A program made the position numbers and the translations under genes. The notes below the pieces were generated by a model. It did not search any database and was not told the origin of the DNA. It was given only the letters and a program-made list of their open reading frames with translations. Positions 56,391 through 64,000 of a stretch of 64,000 bases of DNA are shown here, piece by piece. Position 1 is the stretch's first letter, and the number at the start of each line of letters is the position of its first letter. Source of the stretch: Bacillus smithii (lineage in GTDB: Bacteria > Bacillota > Bacilli > Bacillales > DSM-4216); assembly GCF_001050115.1 (NCBI RefSeq), contig NZ_CP012024.1, positions 1,592,001 to 1,656,000 of the forward strand, written 5' to 3'.

Positions 56391-58031
56391 ATGACTAACA
56401 TGAATCAACTGCAACAATTATTTCCTAGTGCTGATGGAAATGAGGAACAACGAAAAAAAATTTTAGAATATATCAATACTATTTTTACTAAAATCGATGA
56501 ATTAAAAGATCCTTCCAAATTAACTTTAGGAGAAATGCCCAATTACACAAAAGATTATTATAATCGTGTGATCAAAGAGGCCAATGTACCGAAAAAAGGA
56601 TTGCCAATGGAAGTAACGATTACGGAACTGATTGATCTGGCAAAAGGTCACCGTTTTGTGAATAGCAATTATGTAGCAAATGTATCACCACTGCCGAATA
56701 TAGCCAGTATTTTAGGAAACTTAGTCATGGTTCTGTTAAATGGGAATGCCCTTTGGGATGTAGAGGGGTCAGGTGCAGCTAAAGCGGAAGTCATGGTGAC
56801 GAGCATGCTGTCCAAAATGGTCGGGTATGACGAAAATACAAGTGCCGGATATGCAACGTGGGGAGGACAAGGAGCCGTCTTTCATTCATTACGAATCGCG
56901 ATTTCTCGTCAATTCCCGGATTCGAATAAAGAGGGGGTTCCTAAAAACATATTTTGTTTCTGCTCCGAATTATCTCATTACAGTCTTTATAAAGCAGCAG
57001 AAGCAACAGGTATAGGTGTCAACAACATGATACGTGTGAAGGTTAATGATGACCATTCCATGAATTTAGAAGATCTGAAACTCAAAATGGAACAAGTGAT
57101 CTCTGAAGGTGGAATACCGGTTTACGTCCTCGCGACTATGGGAACAACAGACACCTTTGGTATAGATGATATTGAAGGTATAAAGGCTATCACTAGCGAA
57201 TTAGAGCAAAAATACAGCTTAAAACCCATTTATATCCATGCCGACTCTGCTATGGGGGCAATGTACACATTCTTTAATGAATATGATTTTGTGAAGAATC
57301 CATTAAAATTCGAAGATCGTGTTTCTTCAGTTTTAAAAAGATACCAACAAAAATTAAAGAGTATACATTTAGCGGACAGTATGGTCTTTGATTTTCATAA
57401 AATGGGCCAAACCCCTTACATATCAAGTTTATTTCTGTTAAAAAACAGGGAAGATTTAAGGTTTGTAGACTTAGATGCTTCTGAAACGCCTTATGTCGGC
57501 AATAGAGGGTATGGAAGTTATCATACAAGCTACACGCTGGAATGTTCTCGTATGGGTAGTGCCATTACTATATATGCTTCACTGTTATCGATGGGGATTG
57601 AAGGCTACCAGTCACTGTTGGCCAACTATATTCGTGTGAACATAGCTTTTAGAGAATCTTTGCTAAGAGAGTTTGCCAATGTAGCTGTGACAAACGAAAT
57701 AGCGCCAGTGACAACTTTTAGATTTTATCCGAACGAAGTTCTTTGGAAAGAAGAACTAGGAGGGAAATTAACAAAAGACGAAGTAGTGGCCATTAATGAA
57801 TATAATAGTGGATTTGCTGAATTAATCGGCGCCGACAGAGATAGGATCTATTTTGGCAATACATCCAAACAAAGATTAATTCCTGTTCGTGATAAGACCA
57901 AAAGGCTACCTGTTTATGCACACAAATTCTTCTCCATTTCACCATATACGACAATAAAAGAAGTAGACAAATATATAACCTTTTTGAAAGAACACATGAA
58001 TATTTATCAGAAATCTCTATTTCTAGTATGA
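56391..58031 (+). CDS. PLP-dependent amino acid decarboxylase (group II)
   Basis: A 546-residue group II (glutamate/aromatic amino acid/tyrosine type) decarboxylase. PLP-site marks are ATWGGQGAVFHSLRIAISRQ, ATMGTTDTFGIDDIEG, IYIHADSAMGAMY and the PLP lysine in VFDFHKMGQTPYIS. Length and layout are like the large tyrosine/aspartate decarboxylase branch rather than GadB. Substrate cannot be fixed from sequence; if glutamate, it would make the GABA used by GabT at 38-39 kb. GGAGG precedes ATG 56391; ATG 56364 has no site. Confidence 0.85.
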   Translation: MTNMNQLQQLFPSADGNEEQRKKILEYINTIFTKIDELKDPSKLTLGEMPNYTKDYYNRVIKEANVPKKGLPMEVTITELIDLAKGHRFVNSNYVANVSPLPNIASILGNLVMVLLNGNALWDVEGSGAAKAEVMVTSMLSKMVGYDENTSAGYATWGGQGAVFHSLRIAISRQFPDSNKEGVPKNIFCFCSELSHYSLYKAAEATGIGVNNMIRVKVNDDHSMNLEDLKLKMEQVISEGGIPVYVLATMGTTDTFGIDDIEGIKAITSELEQKYSLKPIYIHADSAMGAMYTFFNEYDFVKNPLKFEDRVSSVLKRYQQKLKSIHLADSMVFDFHKMGQTPYISSLFLLKNREDLRFVDLDASETPYVGNRGYGSYHTSYTLECSRMGSAITIYASLLSMGIEGYQSLLANYIRVNIAFRESLLREFANVAVTNEIAPVTTFRFYPNEVLWKEELGGKLTKDEVVAINEYNSGFAELIGADRDRIYFGNTSKQRLIPVRDKTKRLPVYAHKFFSISPYTTIKEVDKYITFLKEHMNIYQKSLFLV

Positions 58032-58072
58032 TATTGTAGAGATAATGAATGGAAAAGAATCCAAATGAAGCG

Positions 58073-58107
58073 AAAAACCGATAGGGGATATGCCTATCGG
58101 TTTTTTA
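58073..58107 (+). terminator. Terminator of the decarboxylase gene
   Basis: AAAACCGATAGG pairs with CCTATCGGTTTT, then TTTTA. The group II intron begins only two to three bases later. Confidence 0.95.
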
Positions 58108-58108
58108 T

Positions 58109-58748
58109 GTGCGCCCGGCATGTACATGAACTATAGGGTGTAAGTCCCGAACCCCGAAGACAGAAGTAGAGGTTAGCCAAGAGCAAGGGTGTCCGTGGTG
58201 ACGCGGAATCTGAAGGAAGCTGGAGGCAAAACACCGGTCCGAGGAACACGAACCTCATATAAGGCTAGGTATGATTGAGTGAGTTTGCATAACAAAACAA
58301 AGCTCTTTCTGTCGAAGGTCATATCGAGTAAATGAGGCGGATAGATGGTGTGAAAGTGCATGTACTTACCCGGGGAGGTCTGGCGGATATGTGAAGTACT
58401 CTTCATAACCTACTTAGTGATAAGTAGCTGAACCGTCAGAAGTCAGCAGAGGTCATAGTATTAGTTGGTCTAGAACAACTAAGAAGGACCGAACAATTAA
58501 GAGAGAATAGCCCTTGGTATTCAGTGAGTCATGATGAACACAGAAAACGTAGTACCTCACTTGAGGGAGGAAGCGGTGAATCCCGTGGGAGACCTCTTGG
58601 AGGGTGGAGTGACCACTGGCATAAAGAGAACAGCTATTCACGGAAGTTATAAAGACTTGCGTCAATTATCTTAATTGAACCGCCGTATACGGAACCGTAC
58701 GTACGGTGGTGTGAGAGGACGGGAGTTAATCGCTCCCTCCTACTCGAT
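58109..58748 (+). mobile_element. ORF-less group II intron (class C features)
   Basis: The left end GTGCGCCCGG follows the terminator T run directly. About 640 bp later comes a domain V hairpin: ACCGCCGTA (58679-58687) pairs with TACGGTGGT (58702-58710), with an ACGGAACCGT cap and a two-base bulge. Then a domain VI hairpin (GGGAG/CTCCC) with CCTACTCGAT at the 3' end. Domain V has CGC where other classes have AGC, a class C trait, and insertion behind a terminator is the known habit of class C introns. There is no reverse transcriptase gene; domain IV is short, holding at most a 47-codon frame. It would need a helper protein to move. Confidence 0.85.
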
Positions 58749-60517
58749 TATGCTTTAAATTTAGTAATCATGGATTGCAAATCGTGTGCTAACTCATTTA
58801 ATTCTCTAGAAGCTTCGTATAATTGATTGATGGATTCTAATTGTTGTCCAGTGCTTTCTTCTATTTCACGAGTGAAGTTTGAGTTATTTTGTGCAATTGC
58901 TTCAAGGTCTTTGACAGATGCCGTAACTTCTTCTGTTCCGGCAGAAATCTCTTGAGATGCGACTGAAACACCTTCGATTTGACTAGAAATTTGGTTTGCA
59001 ATCTCTTTAATTTTAAAGAAAAGTTCTCCGGTTGTTTGAGCAATTTCGGTTCCTTTTTCTGCTTCAGCTGTTCCATGCTCCATAGCGGAAACAGCGTTGT
59101 TGGTTTCATTTTGGATCTCCTCAATGATTTTGGCAATTTTCTCAGTAGAATGGTTAGACTCTTCCGCCAACTTTCTGACCTCTTCCGCTACGACCGCAAA
59201 CCCTTTACCGTGTTCGCCTGCGCGAGCCGCTTCAATCGCAGCGTTAAGAGCTAATAAATTCGTTTGGCTTGAAATATTGGTAATGACTTCGAGAATACCG
59301 GTAATTTCGTTTGAACGTTTTTGTAGCGAAGTGATCACATGACTGGATTGTTTTACAGTGTCATTAATGATTCTCATTTGTGAAATGACTTCATTGATTG
59401 CGTCTAGACCATTTATTGCGTAATCTTCCATACGTTTAGATACGGTAGAAACATCTTGAGCTGATTGTGCGATCGTGTTGATTTCAGTCGCGATTTGTTC
59501 GATAGCTCCTGCTGATTCTGTCACTGATACTTCTTGTACTTGGATCCCATCGATCATTTGTTTAATGTTATTACTGATGATGACAGAGTGATCTTTCGAT
59601 TGTTCCGTAACTTTTGATGCTAATTCGGATGATTGTAATAAGGTATCAGAGGTTTGTCTCATTTTCCCAATCATTGATTTTAATTCGGACGCCATTTCAT
59701 TGAATGCTTCATTCATTTTCCCTAAATCATCTTCTCTGGTAGGAAGTTGAATATCAAGATTTCCGCTTCTCATTTCGTTAATCCCCGTTAATAACTGTTT
59801 TAAGGGTTTGAAGCTTCTGCGACTAACCCATACATGAATAAGAATGATCACGATAATGGCAGGTATCAGAATCAACAATGAGTTAAGCAAAAATTTTTCC
59901 GTTCCATCCTTCACCATGCTCGCATCCACGTCTACTCCAAAGAACGCCCATACGTTCCCTGTACTGTCTTTAATGGGATAGAGCACGGTCACCCAAGTTC
60001 CGAATTGGTCTTCATACACATCCGAAACGGTTATTTTTTTTGTTTTATTTAATTCTTTAATCGGTTTAGCGATCGTTTTCGGTTGTTCATATAAATCACC
60101 GACGTTGATTCCGTTTTTTTGTAATCCTTCTTTTATATTTGTGGGTGTCGCAATAATAGCGGATTGATTTTTTTGATTCAGTTTGGTTCCCATTATATAT
60201 GCTTGGGCAACATTTGGATTGTCACTCGAAATTTTGTCAAAAAAAGCGGTTAATTTTCTTTGGGTTTTACCATTGAAATCTTTTTCGTATGCAGCTTTCT
60301 CAACCAGAGAGGGATCAATTTCGTTTCCCCAACGTTGTGCAATATTCGTTGCTTGCTTCTCCATTTCTTTTGTCAATACTTCGTTTTGAATGGATAAACT
60401 TGAAAGGATAAGTATGGTTCCGACTAATAGGATGAGTGCTGTGGTTGCAACGATGGATTTTGTTGCAAATGAAAGTTTTTTAAATTGGTTTAAAGATAAC
60501 TTTCTAAAAATATTCAT
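58748..60517 (-). CDS. Methyl-accepting chemotaxis protein
   Basis: A 589-residue chemoreceptor. A membrane helix at residues about 20-42, an outside sensor domain of the Cache type (about 45-225), a second helix (about 232-252), a HAMP domain and a long cytoplasmic signalling coiled coil. The hairpin tip is [40 protein letters not shown]. Start ATG 60517 follows AAAAGGAGA; an in-frame upstream extension to 60655 has no site. The 3' end abuts the group II intron. Confidence 0.93.
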   Translation of the reverse strand: MNIFRKLSLNQFKKLSFATKSIVATTALILLVGTILILSSLSIQNEVLTKEMEKQATNIAQRWGNEIDPSLVEKAAYEKDFNGKTQRKLTAFFDKISSDNPNVAQAYIMGTKLNQKNQSAIIATPTNIKEGLQKNGINVGDLYEQPKTIAKPIKELNKTKKITVSDVYEDQFGTWVTVLYPIKDSTGNVWAFFGVDVDASMVKDGTEKFLLNSLLILIPAIIVIILIHVWVSRRSFKPLKQLLTGINEMRSGNLDIQLPTREDDLGKMNEAFNEMASELKSMIGKMRQTSDTLLQSSELASKVTEQSKDHSVIISNNIKQMIDGIQVQEVSVTESAGAIEQIATEINTIAQSAQDVSTVSKRMEDYAINGLDAINEVISQMRIINDTVKQSSHVITSLQKRSNEITGILEVITNISSQTNLLALNAAIEAARAGEHGKGFAVVAEEVRKLAEESNHSTEKIAKIIEEIQNETNNAVSAMEHGTAEAEKGTEIAQTTGELFFKIKEIANQISSQIEGVSVASQEISAGTEEVTASVKDLEAIAQNNSNFTREIEESTGQQLESINQLYEASRELNELAHDLQSMITKFKA

Positions 60518-60554
60518 GTTGAAATCTCCTTTTCTTTTTCTTTTTCTATAGCTT

Positions 60555-60581
60555 ATATCGGTCATTTCAAAGAAAGTTATA
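60555..60581 (-). promoter_or_regulatory. SigD-like promoter of the chemoreceptor
   Basis: On the reverse strand TATA, 15 bp, then ACCGATAT, close to the SigD consensus TAAA-N15-GCCGATAT. It lies about 40 bp before the chemoreceptor start. Confidence 0.6.
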
Positions 60582-60994
60582 GGGATAGAACAATAAAACG
60601 TGTTTTTCGTCTGCCAATGAGAATTTGAAAAAATAGGGGGAATAAAGAAATTCATAATCGTAAGAGATAATGCGAAGAATGCCGATAAGTTATTTTGCAG
60701 CCTACATTCGTTGCGATAAAGCTATTGTTCTAAAATAATCAATTGTAAGTGGGGATAATGGATAAATCCGAAGGCACCTACAATATGTACTGGACCTTCC
60801 TCAATCTTGTATCGATTAAAAGGAGATGCATGCAGAAAAACTAAAAACGTTCTTTGTATGCGACAGTTTTTTTATTATTAAGAAAGCGAAAGTGAAGAAA
60901 TCGATAGTAAAATTGTAAAATATAAAAAATTCTGATAACATACTATCTAGCTAATTATCAAATCACTAGAAATGAGAATGAGGTGGCTATCATC
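60582..60994. other. Gap before the transporter pseudogene
   Basis: No open frame of interest and no clear RNA gene. AT-rich. Confidence 0.4.
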
Positions 60995-61956
60995 ATGTTA
61001 TTTATCGAAAAAATTAGTTCTTTTGCAGGGAAAACCTTTACGTTTTGGGTTATTCTTTTTTCCATTATTGCTTATATTTTCCCAGATCATTTCAAATGGA
61101 TCGGAGCCTATGTCGTTCCGTTGTTAGGAATTGTCATGTTCGGGATGGGACTCACATTATCCGCAGCTGATTTTAAAGAAGTATTTCGTCGGCCAAAATA
61201 TGTAGCGTTAGGTGTTAGTGCCACTACATTATCATGCCGGGATTGGCTTTCTTATTGGCCTGGGGATTAAATCTGCCGCCGGAAGTGGCTGTTGGCGTCA
61301 TCTTGGTAGGATGCTGTCCAAGTGGAACGGCATCGAATGTGATGGTGTTTCTAGCAAGAGGGGATGTGGCCCTCGCTGTGTCGATCGCATCGGTTTCAAC
61401 CATTCTAGCACCGATTGTTACTCCGTTGCTTATTTTGCTACTGGCAAGCAAGTGGGTAGACATCAATATGTGGTCATTATTCGTCTCTATTATTCAAGTG
61501 GTGATTATTCCATTGGCACTCGGATTTGTCATTAGGAAATTCTTTGGCAAGCAGGCGGAAGCAAGTGCAAAGGCGCTGCCGCTAGTATCTACCATTGCGA
61601 TCGTTATGATTGTAGCAGGTGTAGTAGCAGGCAGTCACGATAAGCTGGCCACCACAGGTCCGCTCATTTTTGCTGTCGTTATCTTGCATAATGTGCTCGG
61701 CTTTTTGCTGGGATTTTTGCTTGCTCGTCTATTCGGAATGGATTTAGCCAAACAAAAGGCTGTGGCGATGGAAGTAGGAATGCAAAATTCGGGATTGGGT
61801 GTCGCCATTGCAACCGTTAATTTTTCGCCAATAGCGGCTGTGCCTAGTGCGATTTTTAGCGTCTGGCATAACATCTCCGGTTCCATTCTCGCAACGATTT
61901 TCAGACGCATGGGAGAGAAAAAAGAACAAATATCAGAATTAACAATAAGTAAGTAA
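60995..61956 (+). pseudogene. Frameshifted bile acid:sodium symporter-family protein (YocS-like)
   Basis: A BASS-family transporter in two frames. ATG 60995 (after GAGGTGG) reads MLFIEKISSFAGKTFTFWVI to KYVALGV and then shifts near 61218. The second frame from 61234 continues with MPGLAFLLAWGLNLPPEVA, GCCPSGTASNVM, and GMQNSGLGVAIA to 61956. A small deletion at 61218-61232 accounts for it. Relatives (about 320 residues) move organic anions with Na+. Confidence 0.88.
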
Positions 61957-61974
61957 ACATTTTTTCTATTCATT

Positions 61975-62193
61975 TGCGAAAGAACGTCAACCGGGAGATC
62001 TTATTGTAGGAGATGAGGATGGTCTCATAGTGGTCCCGGCAGAGGAGGCGGCAGAGATTCTGAATAAAGTAAAAACACAGTCTCAAAAAGAGAAAGAGAT
62101 TTTTCAATCCATAGAAGAAGGAACCGTAGACAGAAGCTGGATGGATATTGCCTTAAAAGAAAAAGGCTGTGAAATTTACGATACATCTTTATG
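61975..62193 (+). pseudogene. RraA-family C-terminal fragment
   Basis: A 73-codon fragment without a start. PGDLIVGDEDGLIVVPAEEA is the C-terminal motif of RraA-like proteins and 4-hydroxy-4-methyl-2-oxoglutarate aldolases. The upstream two thirds, with the substrate and metal sites, are missing and the transporter gene ends 20 bp before. The next gene starts 18 bp after. Confidence 0.8.
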
Positions 62194-62211
62194 AAATGAT
62201 GGAGGTAGTCA

Positions 62212-63183
62212 ATGAAACCGAAAGTTTATATCACGAGGAGAATTCCTGAACCATTCATAAACCGGTTAAGTCTTATTTGCGATGTGCGAATGTGGGAAAA
62301 AGAAGACATCCCTGTACCGTATGAGATTTTAAAAAATGAAATAGAAGATATTGACGGTTTATTGTGCATGTTAACAGACAATATAGATGATTCGCTCATA
62401 AGAAAAGCAAAAAGGCTTAAAATCATTGCTAATATGGCCGTCGGTTATAATAATATCGATATTAACAGCGCAACCAATCATGGTATTATGGTCACTAATA
62501 CACCGGACGTTTTAACAGAGACGACAGCGGATTTAACGTTTGGCCTATTGATCGCAACAGCACGTCGTCTCATCGAGGCATCTGATTATTTAAAAAATGG
62601 GAATTGGAAAACATGGTCTCTCATGCAATTAACAGGGCAAGATGTATATGGATCCACTTTAGGTATCATCGGATTAGGACGGATTGGAGAAGCTTTAGCG
62701 AAGAGAGCAAAAGGTTTTGACATGGAAATTTACTATTTTAACAGAAGGCGTAAATATGAAAAAGAAGAGGAATTAGGGGTTCAATATGCTCCGCTTGAAA
62801 AGCTTCTAAAAATATCGGATTTCGTTTGTATTATGACTCCTTACACACCCGAAACAAAAAATTTAATCGACTATGAACAACTTTCTTTGATGAAAAAGAA
62901 CGCTATCCTTATCAATACGGCAAGAGGCGGAATTGTGAATGAAACAGCTTTGTACCACGTTTTAAAAAATGGGGGAATTGCGGGAGCAGGGTTAGATGTC
63001 TTTGAAGAGGAGCCCGTATCTTTAGATAATCCTCTATTAACTTTACCGAATGTCGTCGCCCTTCCGCATATAGGCAGCGCCAGTACTGCGACCAGAATGA
63101 AAATGGCTGATCTTGCCGTAACGAATTTAATAGCCGGTGTTCAAAACGAAAAACCTAAAAATCTGGTAAATTGTATACGGTAA
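62212..63183 (+). CDS. D-isomer-specific 2-hydroxyacid dehydrogenase
   Basis: A 323-residue NAD(P)-dependent enzyme of the glyoxylate/hydroxypyruvate reductase group. The nucleotide loop is GIIGLGRIGEALA, the Arg is in INTARGGIVNE, Glu in DVFEEEP, and the catalytic His in LPHIGSAS. GGAGG precedes ATG 62212. It follows a broken transporter and an RraA-family fragment, so it is the only intact survivor of a hydroxyacid or oxoacid utilisation operon. Confidence 0.93.
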   Translation: MKPKVYITRRIPEPFINRLSLICDVRMWEKEDIPVPYEILKNEIEDIDGLLCMLTDNIDDSLIRKAKRLKIIANMAVGYNNIDINSATNHGIMVTNTPDVLTETTADLTFGLLIATARRLIEASDYLKNGNWKTWSLMQLTGQDVYGSTLGIIGLGRIGEALAKRAKGFDMEIYYFNRRRKYEKEEELGVQYAPLEKLLKISDFVCIMTPYTPETKNLIDYEQLSLMKKNAILINTARGGIVNETALYHVLKNGGIAGAGLDVFEEEPVSLDNPLLTLPNVVALPHIGSASTATRMKMADLAVTNLIAGVQNEKPKNLVNCIR

Positions 63184-63240
63184 AAATGAATCGCCACTTA
63201 CGATGGAAGTGGTGATTCATACATATTTTCATAATTAAAA

Positions 63241-63273
63241 TGTGGATCCAATCTTTCGGATCCGTTTTTTTGT
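63241..63273 (+). terminator. Rho-independent terminator
   Basis: GGATCC pairs with GGATCC (self-complementary arms) across AATCTTTC, followed by GTTTTTTT. A further hairpin, GAATCGCCACTT/AAGTGGTGATTC, stands at 63189-63217. Confidence 0.8.
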
Positions 63274-63336
63274 GATGATAAAAATGGAAAACAAAGCATA
63301 TAATAAACAAAATGATGAATGAAAGCAGGCGGATAC

Positions 63337-63507
63337 ATGCTAAAAATGATTGACTTGTATAGGAAGCATTTAAGTGGCGAAACGTTTAAGGGGCTAAGCG
63401 AAATGAATTTGGATCATTTTCCCATTAAAAATCCTGCCGATCTTGCCGGGTCATCGCTAGTATTACAGCATATCGTTAAAAAACATTTGATGCTACGCCA
63501 ATCATGA
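63337..63507 (+). CDS. Small hypothetical protein, 56 residues
   Basis: ATG 63337 opens a 56-codon frame, MLKMIDLYRKHLSGETFKGL at its start. A GGCGG site lies upstream. Helical and soluble, not recognised. It might also be the remnant of a longer gene. Confidence 0.4.
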   Translation: MLKMIDLYRKHLSGETFKGLSEMNLDHFPIKNPADLAGSSLVLQHIVKKHLMLRQS

Positions 63508-63508
63508 A

Positions 63509-63541
63509 AGGCACAAAAACAAAACAACCCGCTATGGAAGC
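63509..63541 (-). terminator. Terminator for the reverse-strand gene at the edge
   Basis: On the reverse strand CCCGCT pairs with AGCGGG, followed by TTGTTTTGTTTTTG. Confidence 0.6.
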
Positions 63542-63561
63542 GGGGCCAAGGTTTCATCATT

Positions 63562-64000
63562 TTAACGACTATTGATAATTTTTTTGACCAAAGGATCATT
63601 TTTATCGACCCGGACAAGTTTGATTGTGCTACTCATAACATAACCTGTTTTTTTGCTGGCAGACGCCCTCTGCAATTTTCGTGCTGCACGTTCATTTACT
63701 GCCTTTGTACTGATTGGAGCTGTAGTTGACATAGACATCACACTCTTTTCTTTAATGTTGCGCGATAAATTATAAAGCGTAAAGAATTGCGGATACTCTT
63801 TTTCTTCAATTCTCCTTTGTCAATGCCACCATATATTCGATATTCTCAATGTTCCTTCCGACAACATTGTGTAACAGCAAAAACAAGGACCGGTCTAAAA
63901 TATCGAAAGCATAAGTATAGCTGCTGACGACTGTCACATATTCTTCATCGTTATAAGAGAATGAGTAAACGAGATAATTCTTTTTAAATAGGTTGTCTTG
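63562..64000 (-). pseudogene. Unrecognised reverse-strand gene with frameshift, running off the edge
   Basis: From the right edge a frame reads YLVYSFSYNDEEYVTVVSS to VALTKEN and a stop at about 63809. In the next frame IEEKEYPQFFTLYNLSRNI continues to MSMSTTAPISTKAVNERAAR and ends at TAA 63562-63564. The two pieces look like one gene with a one-base shift near 63815. The 58-residue C-terminal part from ATG 63738 could alone be a small basic protein but has a weak site. Family not recognised. Confidence 0.4.

Noticed and set aside
58500..58675. Possible intron-encoded protein (47-codon frame inside the group II intron)
   Set aside because: Far too short and without reverse transcriptase motifs; the intron is treated as ORF-less.

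Overview
This is AT-rich chromosomal DNA from a Bacillaceae-type, spore-forming Firmicute. Support comes from Spo0M, a Bce-type peptide-resistance module, strong AGGAGG-type ribosome binding sites, a CIRCE element, OppABCDF and MetNIQ operons, and many classical Rho-independent terminators. I cannot name a species. No rRNA or tRNA gene was seen.

Layout. 0-1 kb: end of a beta-carbonic anhydrase gene and a DUF1572/DinB protein. 1.4-16.8 kb: a sulfur and peptide acquisition region, with a broken YtmO-like flavin monooxygenase, a CocE/NonD hydrolase, a HAD phosphatase, a complete dipeptide ABC transporter, MetY, MetQ-MetN-MetI-MetQ2 and an NtaA/SoxA-type flavin monooxygenase. The broken ytmO gene and metQ share a duplicated, hairpin-containing upstream sequence, and no S-box is visible. 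16.8-25 kb: a decaying accessory stretch with an IS256-family element, two GNAT acetyltransferases, two broken copies of a cysteine hydrolase gene, an unrecognised gene pair with a stop codon in its second gene, and a DUF202 gene with a stop codon. 25-28.4 kb: htpG behind a perfect CIRCE operator, then spo0M with an unusual His/Asp-rich tail.

28.8-38 kb: mobile and defence debris, namely an IS1182-family element between two copies of a 20-bp palindrome, an EamA exporter, a DUF262/DUF1524 (GmrSD-like) gene split by an IS30-family element with a 13-bp target duplication, a frameshifted WHH-type nuclease toxin remnant, a thioesterase and a two-repeat relic of a type I-C CRISPR array without cas genes. 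38-42.5 kb: a GntR-regulated operon for amino or amide compounds (nitrilase-family hydrolase, permease, GabT). 43-45 kb: PEP-dependent dihydroxyacetone kinase DhaKLM. 45-49.5 kb: amino acid permease, FUSC-family membrane protein, DsbA-family oxidoreductase.

49.7-50.9 kb: a compact two-gene unit of a TIR-like nucleotide-binding protein (PF10137 type, with a GAF-like C-terminal region) translationally coupled to a 59-aa basic protein. This is the best candidate for an uncharacterised defence system in the window. 51.5-56 kb: a Bce-type module (response regulator with an in-frame amber codon, kinase, ATPase, permease) with a matching operator. 56.4-58.7 kb: a PLP-dependent decarboxylase, its terminator, and directly behind the terminator an ORF-less group II intron of class C character. 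58.7-64 kb: a chemotaxis receptor with a SigD-like promoter, a frameshifted bile-acid-symporter-family transporter, an RraA-family fragment, a 2-hydroxyacid dehydrogenase and small or broken genes at the edge.

Several genes (at 23.64, 24.75 and 52.16 kb) are interrupted by a single in-frame stop with intact homology on both sides. This suggests ongoing gene decay, though sequencing error cannot be excluded from the sequence alone.
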